This document shows, one piece after another, positions 17,742 to 25,479 of a DNA stretch of 60,168 bases. The DNA lies in assembly GCA_030448005.1 (NCBI GenBank), contig JAUJNT010000002.1, forward strand, positions 238,773 to 298,940, written 5' to 3'. Both the position numbers and the translations under genes were made by a program. Source of the stretch: Thermoleophilaceae bacterium. GTDB lineage: Bacteria; Actinomycetota; Thermoleophilia; Solirubrobacterales; Thermoleophilaceae. Under the pieces are notes generated by a model. That model had not been told where the DNA came from. It ran no database searches and saw only the letters and a program-made list of their open reading frames with translations. Position 1 is the first letter of the stretch. The number at the start of each line of letters is the position of its first letter.

Positions 17742-18003
17742 CCGGTGAGGAACGACCACCATCGCTTTCCGGCGCCGCCACCATCGGTAGCTCGGGGCTA
17801 CATCGATGTCGTCCGTCGTCTATGGGGCACAACGGCTCGGCGCCGTCCTGTCGAAGGGTCGCAGTGCCACCACTGGGCAGGATGGTGGAGCGGTGCGGCG
17901 ACCCTATCGGGGGCGGTGTCCCGCTTTGGGGTTGCAGAGCGACCCGAGGGCAGGACGGCGAGGGGTGCGGCGACCTATCGAGAGCGCTCGCCCGCTGTCG
18001 TTC

Positions 18004-18045
18004 GCCGGCCCGGCGAGCGGCTCATTCCACTCGCTCGCCACCGGC
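18004..18045 (-). terminator. Hairpin downstream of WecG/TagA/CpsF gene
   Basis: GGCGAGCG (18012-18019) pairs with CGCTCGCC (18032-18039); five more outer pairs form across an internal loop (18004-18008 with 18041-18045). It lies 71 bp past the stop of the minus-strand gene at 18116. No U-tract. Confidence 0.35.
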
Positions 18046-18115
18046 GCTGTTGCAGCCCTCGCCAGTACCGATCCGTCGAAGGTCGGGGAGGTGGTGTTCG
18101 CGGCCCCCGAACGCC

Positions 18116-18949
18116 CTAATCCGACGCCGCGCGCCGCTCGCGCGCGTACTGGCGCGCCGACTCGAGCATGAAGCGGGGATTGGTGTAGAGGTAGCGCGGC
18201 AGCAGCCGGCGTGGCTCCTGGGCGATCCGATAGGTCCACTCGAGCCCGCGCTCCTGCATCCAGTGTGGCGCCTGGGAGACCCGACCGGCGTGAAAGTCGA
18301 AGGCCGCGCCCACCGCGCACATCACCGGGACGTCGAGCCGGCTTCGCATCCTCACCATCCACTTCTCCTGCTTCGGCACGCCGATGCCCACCCACAGCAC
18401 GTCCGGCTGCGCGCCGTTGATCTGCTCCGCGATTGCGTCGTCCTCCTCGGCGGTCAGCGATCGGAACGGCGGCGAGTAGCCGCCGACGATCCGGATGCCC
18501 GGATGCTTGCGGCGGAGGTTCAGCGCAAGCTGCACGAGCGCGCCCTGGTCGCGCCCGCCGTAGAGCCAGACCCGGTGACCACGCTCGACCGAGCGGTTGC
18601 AGTACCGGCGCATGAGCTCGGGTCCGTAGACGCGGTTTGGCAGATGCTCGCCGAGCCTGTTGGCCGCCCACACGATCGGCATGCCGTCCGGGACCGTGAT
18701 CACGGAGTCGGTGAGGGCCCGCTTCATCAGCGCGTCCTCCTGGGCCACCATCACCGAGTGCACCGCCGCGGCGCACACCCACCCGCGATGGCGGTCGTCC
18801 ACCATCCGGTCCATCACGTCCATCGCGCGCTCGTAGTCGATCATCGCGATCGGGATGCCGAGGATCTCGCGCCTGTGGACATCGGCGCCCGGGGCGCTGC
18901 GCGGCTGCGGGGCAGCCGCGGTCAGGTGCTTGGCGGGGGCGGGGCTCAT
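18116..18949 (-). CDS. WecG/TagA/CpsF-family glycosyltransferase
   Basis: A 277-residue GT26-family protein. From about residue 70 it shows Ala-Ala-Val-His-Ser-Val in place of the usual Asn-rich strand, then Pro-Asp-Gly-Met-Pro-Ile-Val-Trp (the conserved DG catalytic region), Leu-Tyr-Gly-Gly-Arg, and Val-Gly-Ile-Gly-Val-Pro-Lys-Gln-Glu-Lys-Trp. The C-terminal Pro-x-Trp-Met-Gln-x-x-Gly-Leu-Glu-Trp motif is also family-typical. These enzymes add the second sugar (for example ManNAc or glucose) to undecaprenyl-diphosphate-linked GlcNAc at the inner membrane face, so this gene may start repeat-unit assembly. The ATG at 18949 is chosen; a longer upstream frame is not supported by the family. Confidence 0.88.
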   Translation of the reverse strand: MSPAPAKHLTAAAPQPRSAPGADVHRREILGIPIAMIDYERAMDVMDRMVDDRHRGWVCAAAVHSVMVAQEDALMKRALTDSVITVPDGMPIVWAANRLGEHLPNRVYGPELMRRYCNRSVERGHRVWLYGGRDQGALVQLALNLRRKHPGIRIVGGYSPPFRSLTAEEDDAIAEQINGAQPDVLWVGIGVPKQEKWMVRMRSRLDVPVMCAVGAAFDFHAGRVSQAPHWMQERGLEWTYRIAQEPRRLLPRYLYTNPRFMLESARQYARERRAASD

Positions 18950-19031
18950 CGGAGATCGAGGGTCAAGTCGTTGTACCCCAAATGTACTGTCCCTACCCGC
19001 TGAATCTTTCTCTGGGCTCCGGGCGCAGTAC

Positions 19032-19436
19032 TCAAGGGAGTGTTTGCCCGGACCGCTCGAGCGCGGGCTTGGCCCCGGCCTCACCCGCCGCTTCCTCCAC
19101 GCGGCGCTGGCGCTCCTCGAGCAGCGCCACTCGCTGCGCGAGCACCTTCGACTGATCGGCCAGCCTCGACACCGCTATAGAGAAGTGGAGCAGCAGCAGC
19201 ATGACGAACCCGAACGCGATCAGGAACAGCGCGTTGGGCGGGTAGATGATCCCGATCGTCTCCGCGATGATCTCCAGGAAGTCGCTCCAGACCGCGAGGG
19301 CCAGCAGCGCCAGCGCGCTGAACAGCCACACGAGCGCGTAGCGCTCGAGCAGCTTGCGCTGGCGGACCAGCTCGAGGATCCCCAGCAGGAGCCCCGCGCT
19401 GGCCACGATGGCCACTATCTGTATCCGCAGCTCCAT
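19032..19436 (-). CDS. DUF2304-family membrane protein
   Basis: A 134-residue protein with three hydrophobic helices (about 5-22, 33-52, 62-88), followed by a charged coiled-coil tail with Leu/Val/Glu heptads and a disordered end. This is the DUF2304 layout. Such proteins are commonly encoded next to dolichyl-phosphate-mannose-synthase-like GT2 enzymes, as here: the ATG shares one base with the stop of the GT2 gene at 19436-20194. It is likely the membrane partner of that transferase. Function of the family is not established. Confidence 0.8.
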   Translation of the reverse strand: MELRIQIVAIVASAGLLLGILELVRQRKLLERYALVWLFSALALLALAVWSDFLEIIAETIGIIYPPNALFLIAFGFVMLLLLHFSIAVSRLADQSKVLAQRVALLEERQRRVEEAAGEAGAKPALERSGQTLP

Positions 19437-20194
19437 CAGATCCCGTGGGTGGCCGTCACCGGCGCCTCGTCGCCCGGCTCGACCACCGGCCGGCGGCGCA
19501 CCAGTCCGATGAAGATCGCAAGCAGCACCTTGATCATGTAGTAGACCGACTTGCCCGACCGGATCGAGGACTGCCCTCCGCCCCGCTCGAGCATCCGCAC
19601 GGGGACCTCGCGCATCCGCAGTCGGTGGAAGTGCACCATCAGCACGGCCTCCACCTCGGGATAGTCGTGCGGATAGTCGCGCGCGAAGAGAGCTATGCCG
19701 CGGCGGTTGTACAGGCGGAAGCCCGAGGTTGGGTCGCTCACGGGCTGGCCTACGAGGCGCGAGAGCAGGAAGGCGAAGATGTGGATGCCCGTGCGGCGGC
19801 TGATGGGAGCGGGGTAGCCGTGGTCGGTGAGGAAGCGCGAGCCGCACACCATGTCCACGTGGGGGTCCCCGTCCATCGTGTCGCACAGCGCGCCGATCTC
19901 GCCGGCCATGTGCTGGCCGTCCCCGTCCACCTGCACCATCCGGTCGTAGTCGTTCTCGAGCGCGAAGGAGAAACCCGACTGGACCGCACCCCCGATGCCG
20001 AGGTTGAACGGATGGCGCACCACGCGCGCGCCGGCCTCGCGCGCCAGCGCTCCCGTCCCGTCAGTCGAGCCGTCGTCCACGACGAGCACGTCGAAGCTCG
20101 GCACGTGCTCGCGCAGCGAGTCCAGCACTCCGAGGATCGTGGCCGACTCGTTGTAAGCCGGGACCACCGCCAGGTTTGAAGGGCTTGCGTGCAT
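19436..20194 (-). CDS. DPM-type GT2 glycosyltransferase (polyprenyl-phosphate sugar synthase-like)
   Basis: A 252-residue GT2 enzyme with Val-Pro-Ala-Tyr-Asn-Glu at the N-terminus, Val-Asp-Asp-Gly-Ser-Thr-Asp, and the Asp-Gly-Asp-Gly-Gln-His metal site. Then come Gly-Ser-Arg-Phe and the Asp-Pro-Thr-Ser-Gly-Phe-Arg motif, as in dolichyl-phosphate mannose/glucose synthase homologues. A C-terminal hydrophobic stretch (about 215-235) may touch the membrane. It probably loads a hexose onto polyprenyl phosphate for GT-C enzymes such as the GT39-like protein at 31719-33185. Paired with the DUF2304 gene downstream. Confidence 0.85.
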   Translation of the reverse strand: MHASPSNLAVVPAYNESATILGVLDSLREHVPSFDVLVVDDGSTDGTGALAREAGARVVRHPFNLGIGGAVQSGFSFALENDYDRMVQVDGDGQHMAGEIGALCDTMDGDPHVDMVCGSRFLTDHGYPAPISRRTGIHIFAFLLSRLVGQPVSDPTSGFRLYNRRGIALFARDYPHDYPEVEAVLMVHFHRLRMREVPVRMLERGGGQSSIRSGKSVYYMIKVLLAIFIGLVRRRPVVEPGDEAPVTATHGI

Positions 20195-20353
20195 GCCTAC
20201 GGAGCCCGCCGCGAAGGGTGAAGTTGCGGCCGCCGCTCATATAGTGACCGGTGCCGGGTAGCGGCGGGGTCCCGCGAGAACCCGCTTGCACGCAGGAGAC
20301 CGTTCGCGCGCGCCCCACGGACGCGGATGGTACGTGCAAGACTCGCCGCGCCC

Positions 20354-20416
20354 GTGGCCGAGCTTCCGTCGATCAGCATCGTCACGCCGTGCCTGAGCGC
20401 CGTGCGAGTGCCGTGA
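20354..20416 (+). pseudogene. 20-codon remnant of a GT2 N-terminus (or leader peptide)
   Basis: From GTG 20354 the frame reads about 20 residues, including Pro-Ser-Ile-Ser-Ile-Val-Thr-Pro-Cys-Leu, the first beta-strand of GT2 transferases, and then stops at TGA 20414-20416. That stop overlaps the GTG of the flippase (GTGA at 20413-20416). The likely history is a deletion that removed the rest of a glycosyltransferase and joined its start to wzx. A coupling leader peptide is the alternative. Confidence 0.4.
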
Positions 20417-21909
20417 AGGCCGGCGCCGGGGAGGGCCGGCGACTCGCCGTCGGCTCGCTCGTCCAGCAGGCCTCCCAGGTCACGGGGCTCCTTGCGATGC
20501 TCGCGATCATCACCGTTCTGGCGCGGGAGCTCTCGCTCGCGGAGTTGGGGGCCTATGGTCTGCTCACCTCGCTGCTCGGATACCTGTTGATCGTCCAGAA
20601 CGCGGCCGCGAGCGCCGCGGTGCGCACGATCGCGGCCAGCCCGGACCGCGCCGAGGCGGGCCGCGCGTTCTCCAGTGCCGCGGCCCTCTATGCCGCTGCC
20701 GGCTTCGTCACCGCGCTGCTGCTGGCGGGCGTCGGCTGGGTGCTCGGTCCCGCGCTCGGGCTGGAGGCGGAGCTGGCGCGGCAGGTCCGGCTCGGAGGCT
20801 TCCTGCTTGCGGCCGTGACGGTGGTGGGATGGCCGCTGACCATCTACCGCGACGCGCTGCGCGCCGAGGGACTGTTCGTGCGAGCCGCCGTCACCGAGAT
20901 GCTGGCGGTCGGCGCCTTCGGGGCGCTGGTAATCGGACTGGCGCTCGGGGGTGCGCAGCTGGCTCTCGTGATCGGCGCCAGCGGCACGATTCCGCTGCTG
21001 GCCGGGGTAGGATGCGCCGTGGCCGCGCGCGGGCTGGGGTTCCGCTTCCGCAGGGGCGGCGCCACGGGGAGCGCGATGCGCGAGCTGCTCGGCCTGGCCG
21101 GATACGTCTCGCTCACCGAGGTCGCGGCGGCGGGAATCTATGCGGCGGACCGCTTGATTCTGGGCGTGTTCTCCTCGGCCGCCACGGTCGCGCTGTTCGA
21201 GGGCCCGGTGCGGGCGCACAACCTGGTTCGATCGCTGAACGCCGCGGTTACCGTCACGGTGCTGCCCACCGCAACGCGCTATCACCGGGAGGGCGACGAG
21301 CGGCGGCTCCACGAGCTGCTCGTACGCGGCATGCGCTACACCCTTGCGCTGATCGTTCCGCTGGCCGTGGTCGGGATGGTGATGTCCGCGCCGCTGCTCG
21401 ATGTCTGGCTCGGCGATCGCTACCGCGATGGCGCGGTCGCGATGACGATCCTGATGGCGCACTGGCTGGTCAACGGATGCAGTGGCGTCCTGGCCGCGAT
21501 CCTCGTGGCCACCGGTAGGGCACGGGAGCTCGCCGGGTATGCGGCGCTGGTGGCAGCGGGCAACGTGACGCTGGCCCTGGTCCTCGCGCCGAGCCTCGGC
21601 CTGGAGGGGGTGGCGATCGCGACCACGGTCCCCTACGCACTGCTCTTTCCGATGCTGCTGCGCCGGACGCTCGCCGCGGTCCCCGTCGGGCTGGGAGAGC
21701 TCTCTCGCCGGTGCCTTGCCCCCTGCCTCGGTACAGGAGTGGCCGTGGCGGGCGCGCTGGGCCTCGCACGCGCGGCGCTCTCGCCCGGCTCGCTGCTCGC
21801 GGTCGGTGCCCTCGCGGCGGGGGCGCTCGTCGCCTACTGGGTCGGCTTCTACCTCCTGCTGATGGACGGGGACGAGCGGCGTCTGGTTCGCGGCCTCCTC
21901 GGCGCCTAG
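20413..21909 (+). CDS. Wzx-type polysaccharide flippase (MOP superfamily)
   Basis: A 498-residue protein with 12-14 hydrophobic helices and the opening motif of the family (Ser-Leu-Val-Gln-Gln-Ala-Ser-Gln, then a helix and an Arg-Glu-Leu-Ser turn). Its length matches Wzx proteins of about 480-500 residues. It moves undecaprenyl-diphosphate-linked repeat units across the inner membrane. I chose the GTG at 20413 because the family's amphipathic N-terminus starts there and it overlaps a short upstream frame by 4 bp; GTG at 20389 is an alternative. A second flippase of the same superfamily is at 30242-31726. Confidence 0.87.
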   Translation: MKAGAGEGRRLAVGSLVQQASQVTGLLAMLAIITVLARELSLAELGAYGLLTSLLGYLLIVQNAAASAAVRTIAASPDRAEAGRAFSSAAALYAAAGFVTALLLAGVGWVLGPALGLEAELARQVRLGGFLLAAVTVVGWPLTIYRDALRAEGLFVRAAVTEMLAVGAFGALVIGLALGGAQLALVIGASGTIPLLAGVGCAVAARGLGFRFRRGGATGSAMRELLGLAGYVSLTEVAAAGIYAADRLILGVFSSAATVALFEGPVRAHNLVRSLNAAVTVTVLPTATRYHREGDERRLHELLVRGMRYTLALIVPLAVVGMVMSAPLLDVWLGDRYRDGAVAMTILMAHWLVNGCSGVLAAILVATGRARELAGYAALVAAGNVTLALVLAPSLGLEGVAIATTVPYALLFPMLLRRTLAAVPVGLGELSRRCLAPCLGTGVAVAGALGLARAALSPGSLLAVGALAAGALVAYWVGFYLLLMDGDERRLVRGLLGA

Positions 21910-21922
21910 GGCCAGAGGCCGC

Positions 21923-23128
21923 TCACCGCAACTCTGCGTCGGCACGTTCGGCGATCACCCGGGCGATCGCCAGCGAGGAGGTGGCTGCCGGGGAGGGAGC
22001 GTTTCGCAGGTGCATCGCCCGCTCGGTTCCTTGGATCACAAAGTCATCCACGAGGCTCCCGTCCCGCGCCACCGCCTGGGCGCGCACTCCGGCGAAGGCG
22101 AACTCCACGTCCGCCGCTCCCAGCTCGGGCACGTAGGCCGCGGCGGCGGCCACGAAGGCGCGCCGGCTGGCTGCATGCGCGATCTCCCTCAGCCCTGCAC
22201 GCCAGTGCCGTCCGAACATGCGCCAGGTGCCCGGCCAGCTCAGCGTGGCGAGAAGGTCGCGCGGGCGCAGCCGGGCCGGCGAGGAGGCCTCGCGCGCGAG
22301 CGCCAGGAGGGCCGTCGGGCCGATGAGCACCTCTCCACCGACGTCCCGGGTCAGGTGCACCCCGAGAAAGGGCAGACCGGGATCGGGCACCGGGTAGATC
22401 AGCGAGTTGACCAGCCCGCGCCGGTCGGGGCGCAGACGCAGGTATGCGCCGCGAAACGGAACGATGCGTGGCTCCGCCGAGGCCCCGGCCAGGACCGCGA
22501 GGCGATCGGACCACGCACCCGCGCAGAAGATCGCAAAGCGGGCCCGCAGCTCGCCGCGCGCATGGCGCAGGAAGATGCGCGAGCGCTTCAGGGTCACCCC
22601 GGTGACCCCCGCGCCGGTGGCCACCTCCACGCCCCGCTCGCCCAGCCGGCGCGCGAGCGCCCGCGCCACGGCCGCGAAATCGGCGACCCCCGTGTCGGGC
22701 GAGTGAAGCGCCGCCACGCCGCGACAGTGGGGCTCGAGATCCCTCAGCCCGGAGGCGTCCAGGCGCCGCAGGCCCTGGACGCCGTTTGCCCTCCCTCGAC
22801 GCTCGAGCTCCTCCAGGCCGGGAAGCTCGGAGGCCCCCCGCGCCACGATCACCTTGCCGCAGCGCTCATGGGGCACGGCGTGCTCCTCGCAGAGCTCGTA
22901 CATCCTGCGCGCACCCTCCACGCACAGCCGCGCCTTGAGCGATCCGGCGGCGTAGTAGATGCCCGCGTGGATCACCCCGCTGTTGTGAGAGGTCTGGTGA
23001 AGGCCCACCTCCTCCTCATGCTCGAGCACCGTCACCGACAGCTCCGGCCGGCGCCCGTTCACCTCAGCTGCCACCGCGAGGCCGAGGATGCCGGCCCCGA
23101 CGATCGCCAGATCGCACTCTTCGGTCAC
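21923..23128 (-). CDS. lhgO: L-2-hydroxyglutarate oxidase-like FAD enzyme
   Basis: A 401-residue FAD-dependent oxidoreductase of the DAO/GlpD superfamily. It has the dinucleotide motif Gly-Ala-Gly-Ile-Leu-Gly at the N-terminus, Glu at the end of the second strand, and the His-Asn-Ser-Gly-Val-Ile-His-Ala-Gly-Ile-Tyr-Tyr stretch diagnostic of LhgO/L2HGDH proteins. It oxidises L-2-hydroxyglutarate to 2-oxoglutarate, passing electrons to oxygen or quinones. Length fits the family (about 400). The GTG at 23128 is supported by a TACTCT -10 box 9 nt upstream. It is an odd metabolic gene inside a glycan locus and converges on wzx. Confidence 0.8.
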   Translation of the reverse strand: MTEECDLAIVGAGILGLAVAAEVNGRRPELSVTVLEHEEEVGLHQTSHNSGVIHAGIYYAAGSLKARLCVEGARRMYELCEEHAVPHERCGKVIVARGASELPGLEELERRGRANGVQGLRRLDASGLRDLEPHCRGVAALHSPDTGVADFAAVARALARRLGERGVEVATGAGVTGVTLKRSRIFLRHARGELRARFAIFCAGAWSDRLAVLAGASAEPRIVPFRGAYLRLRPDRRGLVNSLIYPVPDPGLPFLGVHLTRDVGGEVLIGPTALLALAREASSPARLRPRDLLATLSWPGTWRMFGRHWRAGLREIAHAASRRAFVAAAAAYVPELGAADVEFAFAGVRAQAVARDGSLVDDFVIQGTERAMHLRNAPSPAATSSLAIARVIAERADAELR

Positions 23129-23137
23129 CGGCGCATA

Positions 23138-23143
23138 AGAGTA
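23138..23143 (-). promoter_or_regulatory. Candidate -10 box (TACTCT) for lhgO-like gene
   Basis: TACTCT on the minus strand lies 9 nt from the GTG at 23128, supporting that start and a leaderless transcript. Confidence 0.4.
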
Positions 23144-23196
23144 CGGGCGCGTTGCGCCCGTCTGCGACGAACCACCGGGAGGAAAAGGCAGAGGAC

Positions 23197-23202
23197 TAGA
23201 GT
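23197..23202 (+). promoter_or_regulatory. Candidate -10 box (TAGAGT) for GT2 gene
   Basis: TAGAGT ends 11 nt before the ATG at 23214. The gene has no Shine-Dalgarno sequence, so a very short leader or leaderless mRNA is expected. Confidence 0.35.
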
Positions 23203-23213
23203 GACCGCGGGCT

Positions 23214-24278
23214 ATGGGGCGCGCCGGAGCGGATTCGACCATCGCGACTCAGGTCCAACCTGGGATCGCTGCGGTGATCGTCACCTACAGGGAGGTCGGC
23301 CTGACGCTCGAGGCGGTCACGAGCCTCAAGGCCCAGACCCGCCCGCCGGCGGAGATCGTGGTGATCGACAACGATCCCGAGGGCTCGCTCGAGGAGCCGC
23401 TGCGCTCCGCCCATCCGGACGTTCGCCTGCTCAGGGCCGACAACATCGGCTATGCGCCCGCATGCAACAAGGCAGTTGCAGCCACCACCCAGGACTGGAT
23501 CTTCTTCCTGAATCCCGACGCGTGGGCAGAGCCAAGCTGCCTCGAGCGACTGGCGGAGGTGGCCATCGCGGACCCGAGGATCGCCATCGTGACTCCCCAG
23601 GTCACCTTTCCCGACGGCGCGCGGGTCAACGCGGGCGAGAACCCCATCCACCTGACTGGCATCGCATGGTGCGGGCGGTTTGAAGAGCCGGTCGAGCAGG
23701 GGCCGGAACGCCAGGCGTTCGTGACCACCGGGGCCGCCATGCTCGTACGGGCCGATGCCTACCGGCGCGTCGAGGGCTACTGCGAGCAGTTCTTTCTCTT
23801 CTATGAGGATCCGGATCTGTGTTGGCGAACGTGGTTGGCCGGCTCTGAGGTCTGGTTCGTGCCGCGAGCTCGAGTGCGCCACCACTACAGCTGGGGAGCG
23901 AGCGCCGGCAAGTGGTTTCACCTGGAGCGCAATCGGTTGCTCAGCGTGCTCACCAATTACCGCCTGTCCACGCTGGCCGTCCTCTTCCCCCTGCTGGCGG
24001 CCACCGAAGCCGCGCTGCTGGCGGTGGCCTACCGGGAGGGATGGCACAAGGAGAAGCTTGCCGCGTACCGATCGGTCTGGGGCGCGCGCGACTGGATCCG
24101 AGGACGGAGGCAGCGTTTTGCCGCGACTCGCAGCGTTCCCGACGCCGAGGTCATCGGCCGCTTCGAGGCTCGGGTCGACACCCCGCAGCTCGAGAGCGGC
24201 CTAGCCCGGCGCGTCGGCCCGCTCCTCGAGCTCTACCACCGCATCGCCGTCGCCGCCGTACGGCGGATCGGCCGCTGA
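23214..24278 (+). CDS. GT2 glycosyltransferase, rhamnosyltransferase-like (WbbL type)
   Basis: A 354-residue GT2 enzyme. It has Val-Ile-Val-Thr-Tyr-Arg near the start, Val-Ile-Asp-Asn-Asp, a Phe-Leu-Asn-Pro-Asp-Ala metal-binding motif typical of rhamnosyltransferases, and Phe-Tyr-Glu-Asp-Pro-Asp-Leu-Cys-Trp-Arg in the acceptor region. C-terminal hydrophobic segments at about 250-275 suggest membrane association. With GDP-D-rhamnose predicted in this locus a rhamnosyl role is tempting, but the donor is not proven. Its 3' end overlaps the convergent GT2 gene by 78 bp. Confidence 0.8.
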   Translation: MGRAGADSTIATQVQPGIAAVIVTYREVGLTLEAVTSLKAQTRPPAEIVVIDNDPEGSLEEPLRSAHPDVRLLRADNIGYAPACNKAVAATTQDWIFFLNPDAWAEPSCLERLAEVAIADPRIAIVTPQVTFPDGARVNAGENPIHLTGIAWCGRFEEPVEQGPERQAFVTTGAAMLVRADAYRRVEGYCEQFFLFYEDPDLCWRTWLAGSEVWFVPRARVRHHYSWGASAGKWFHLERNRLLSVLTNYRLSTLAVLFPLLAATEAALLAVAYREGWHKEKLAAYRSVWGARDWIRGRRQRFAATRSVPDAEVIGRFEARVDTPQLESGLARRVGPLLELYHRIAVAAVRRIGR

Positions 24279-25367
24279 GCCCAGGCGCCGGACGGCGCCG
24301 GCCACGTCGACGTCATAACGGAGCGCGTGCTCGGAGATGTAGCGCAGCGGGTCTCGAGCGTCAGCCAGGCCCGGCCACGCCTCGGGCGGGACGTTTCGAA
24401 AGACGCCGCGCCATCCGTCGTAGGCATACAGACAGGCCAGGAAGAACTGCCGCAGGCGGTGCTCGCCGAAGGCGAGAACTCGTACGGTCTGAGCGAAGGC
24501 GTAGGCAAACGCCTGACTCCCGGTCATGAGCCCGTGGCGGCGGCCGAGGAAGATGGTGTTGCGAACCCCGAAGAGGTGCTTCCACTCCGCCGCGAATGTA
24601 GTTCGCCGCACGTAGTCGCGCCAGCGCGCGAGGGACCTCGCGCTCGTGATCGGCCGCGGATCCTTGTGCAGCACGACGCTGCTTCCGACCGCCCACTGCC
24701 GCTCGCGGCCGCGCATGCGCAGCATGTACTCGATGTCCTCCAGGCGGATGAACGCCTGACGCAGCGGAAGCCCCGCCGCTCGGGCGGCGTCCGCGCGGAC
24801 GAGCGGTCCGACGAACGAGCAGAACTCGATCTCGACGGCGTCCTCCTCGTAGCGCTCGGGCGCGAGCGCCACGAACGGTGCGAGAAACCAGCTCGAGCGC
24901 AGCGAGCCGCAGTTGAGCGGGAGCAGCTCGCGGTCGGCGGAGAGGACCTTGGGCGCTAGGACGGCGCAGCCCGGGTTCCTCGCGGGACCGGAGGCGAGAA
25001 GCTCGGCGAGGGCCGGCGCCTCGGGCTCGCAGTCATCGTCCATCAGCCAGATCCAGTCGGCGCGGGACTGCTCGAGCGCTGTCCGGATTCCGTAGTGAAA
25101 GCCCTCTGCACCGCCGCCGTTGCGCGCCAGGCGCAGGTAGAGAAGCGGCAGCCGGGCGCCGATACCGGAGCCCTCGAGCAGCTCTTCGGTCCCGTCTGTA
25201 GAGGCATTGTCGACCACCACCACCTCAGCGAGGGGATGCGTCTGGCGCACCAGCGCCTCGAGGCACTCGAGCAGCATCGCCTTGCGGTTGTAGGTGACCA
25301 CCACGGCCACGACCCACGGAGCCCGAGGCGGTGCTTGGTCTCTGTGCGGGCCGGGCTCGGAAGACAT
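24201..25367 (-). CDS. GlfT-like GT2 glycosyltransferase (galactofuranosyltransferase-like)
   Basis: A 388-residue GT2 enzyme from the ATG at 25367. Motifs: Val-Val-Thr-Tyr-Asn-Arg, Val-Asp-Asn-Ala-Ser-Thr-Asp, Trp-Leu-Met-Asp-Asp-Asp-Cys (DDD), Arg-Leu-Glu-Asp-Ile-Glu-Tyr, and Val-Leu-His-Lys. The DDD, acidic ED and C-terminal His set is shared with the genes at 25480 and 29373 and resembles galactofuranosyltransferases such as GlfT1/GlfT2. glf lies 1.1 kb away. It is divergent from 25480-26463 across a 112-bp region with a GATATCGTAT pocket, and its 3' end overlaps the convergent GT2 gene. Confidence 0.75.
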   Translation of the reverse strand: MSSEPGPHRDQAPPRAPWVVAVVVTYNRKAMLLECLEALVRQTHPLAEVVVVDNASTDGTEELLEGSGIGARLPLLYLRLARNGGGAEGFHYGIRTALEQSRADWIWLMDDDCEPEAPALAELLASGPARNPGCAVLAPKVLSADRELLPLNCGSLRSSWFLAPFVALAPERYEEDAVEIEFCSFVGPLVRADAARAAGLPLRQAFIRLEDIEYMLRMRGRERQWAVGSSVVLHKDPRPITSARSLARWRDYVRRTTFAAEWKHLFGVRNTIFLGRRHGLMTGSQAFAYAFAQTVRVLAFGEHRLRQFFLACLYAYDGWRGVFRNVPPEAWPGLADARDPLRYISEHALRYDVDVAGAVRRLGSAADPPYGGDGDAVVELEERADAPG

Positions 25368-25479
25368 GTACGGGCGGACGGACGGGTTCCCGCTACCCGG
25401 CGGACCACGCCCCGGGTGGGGTCTCCGCCGCGGCGGATATCGTATTCGCCTGGGCGCACCGGACCCGCCCTGAGCGCCC

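Larger units (their letters stand above)
17730..18115. other. 386-bp intergenic region with imperfect direct repeat
   Basis: Two copies of a degenerate unit of about 63-65 bp lie here: copy 1 at about 17861-17925 and copy 2 at about 17934-17996. They share a GGGCAGGA block and the exact 12-mer GGTGCGGCGACC (17892-17903 and 17964-17975), then TATCG and CCCGCT, with a period of 72-73 bp. One 121-codon plus-strand open frame crosses the region but resembles no protein. The region also holds the rmd promoter and a hairpin downstream of the WecG-like gene. Confidence 0.5.

Noticed and set aside
17806-18171. A 121-codon plus-strand frame in the rmd/WecG intergenic region.
   Set aside because: It crosses the direct repeat and the end of the WecG-like gene, has no recognisable domain or ribosome-binding site, and looks like spurious high-GC coding.
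20197-21945. A 582-codon minus-strand open frame opposite the first flippase.
   Set aside because: Composition (Gln/Arg/His-rich, no motifs) is that of an antisense shadow of the hydrophobic plus-strand flippase, which has clear membrane helices.
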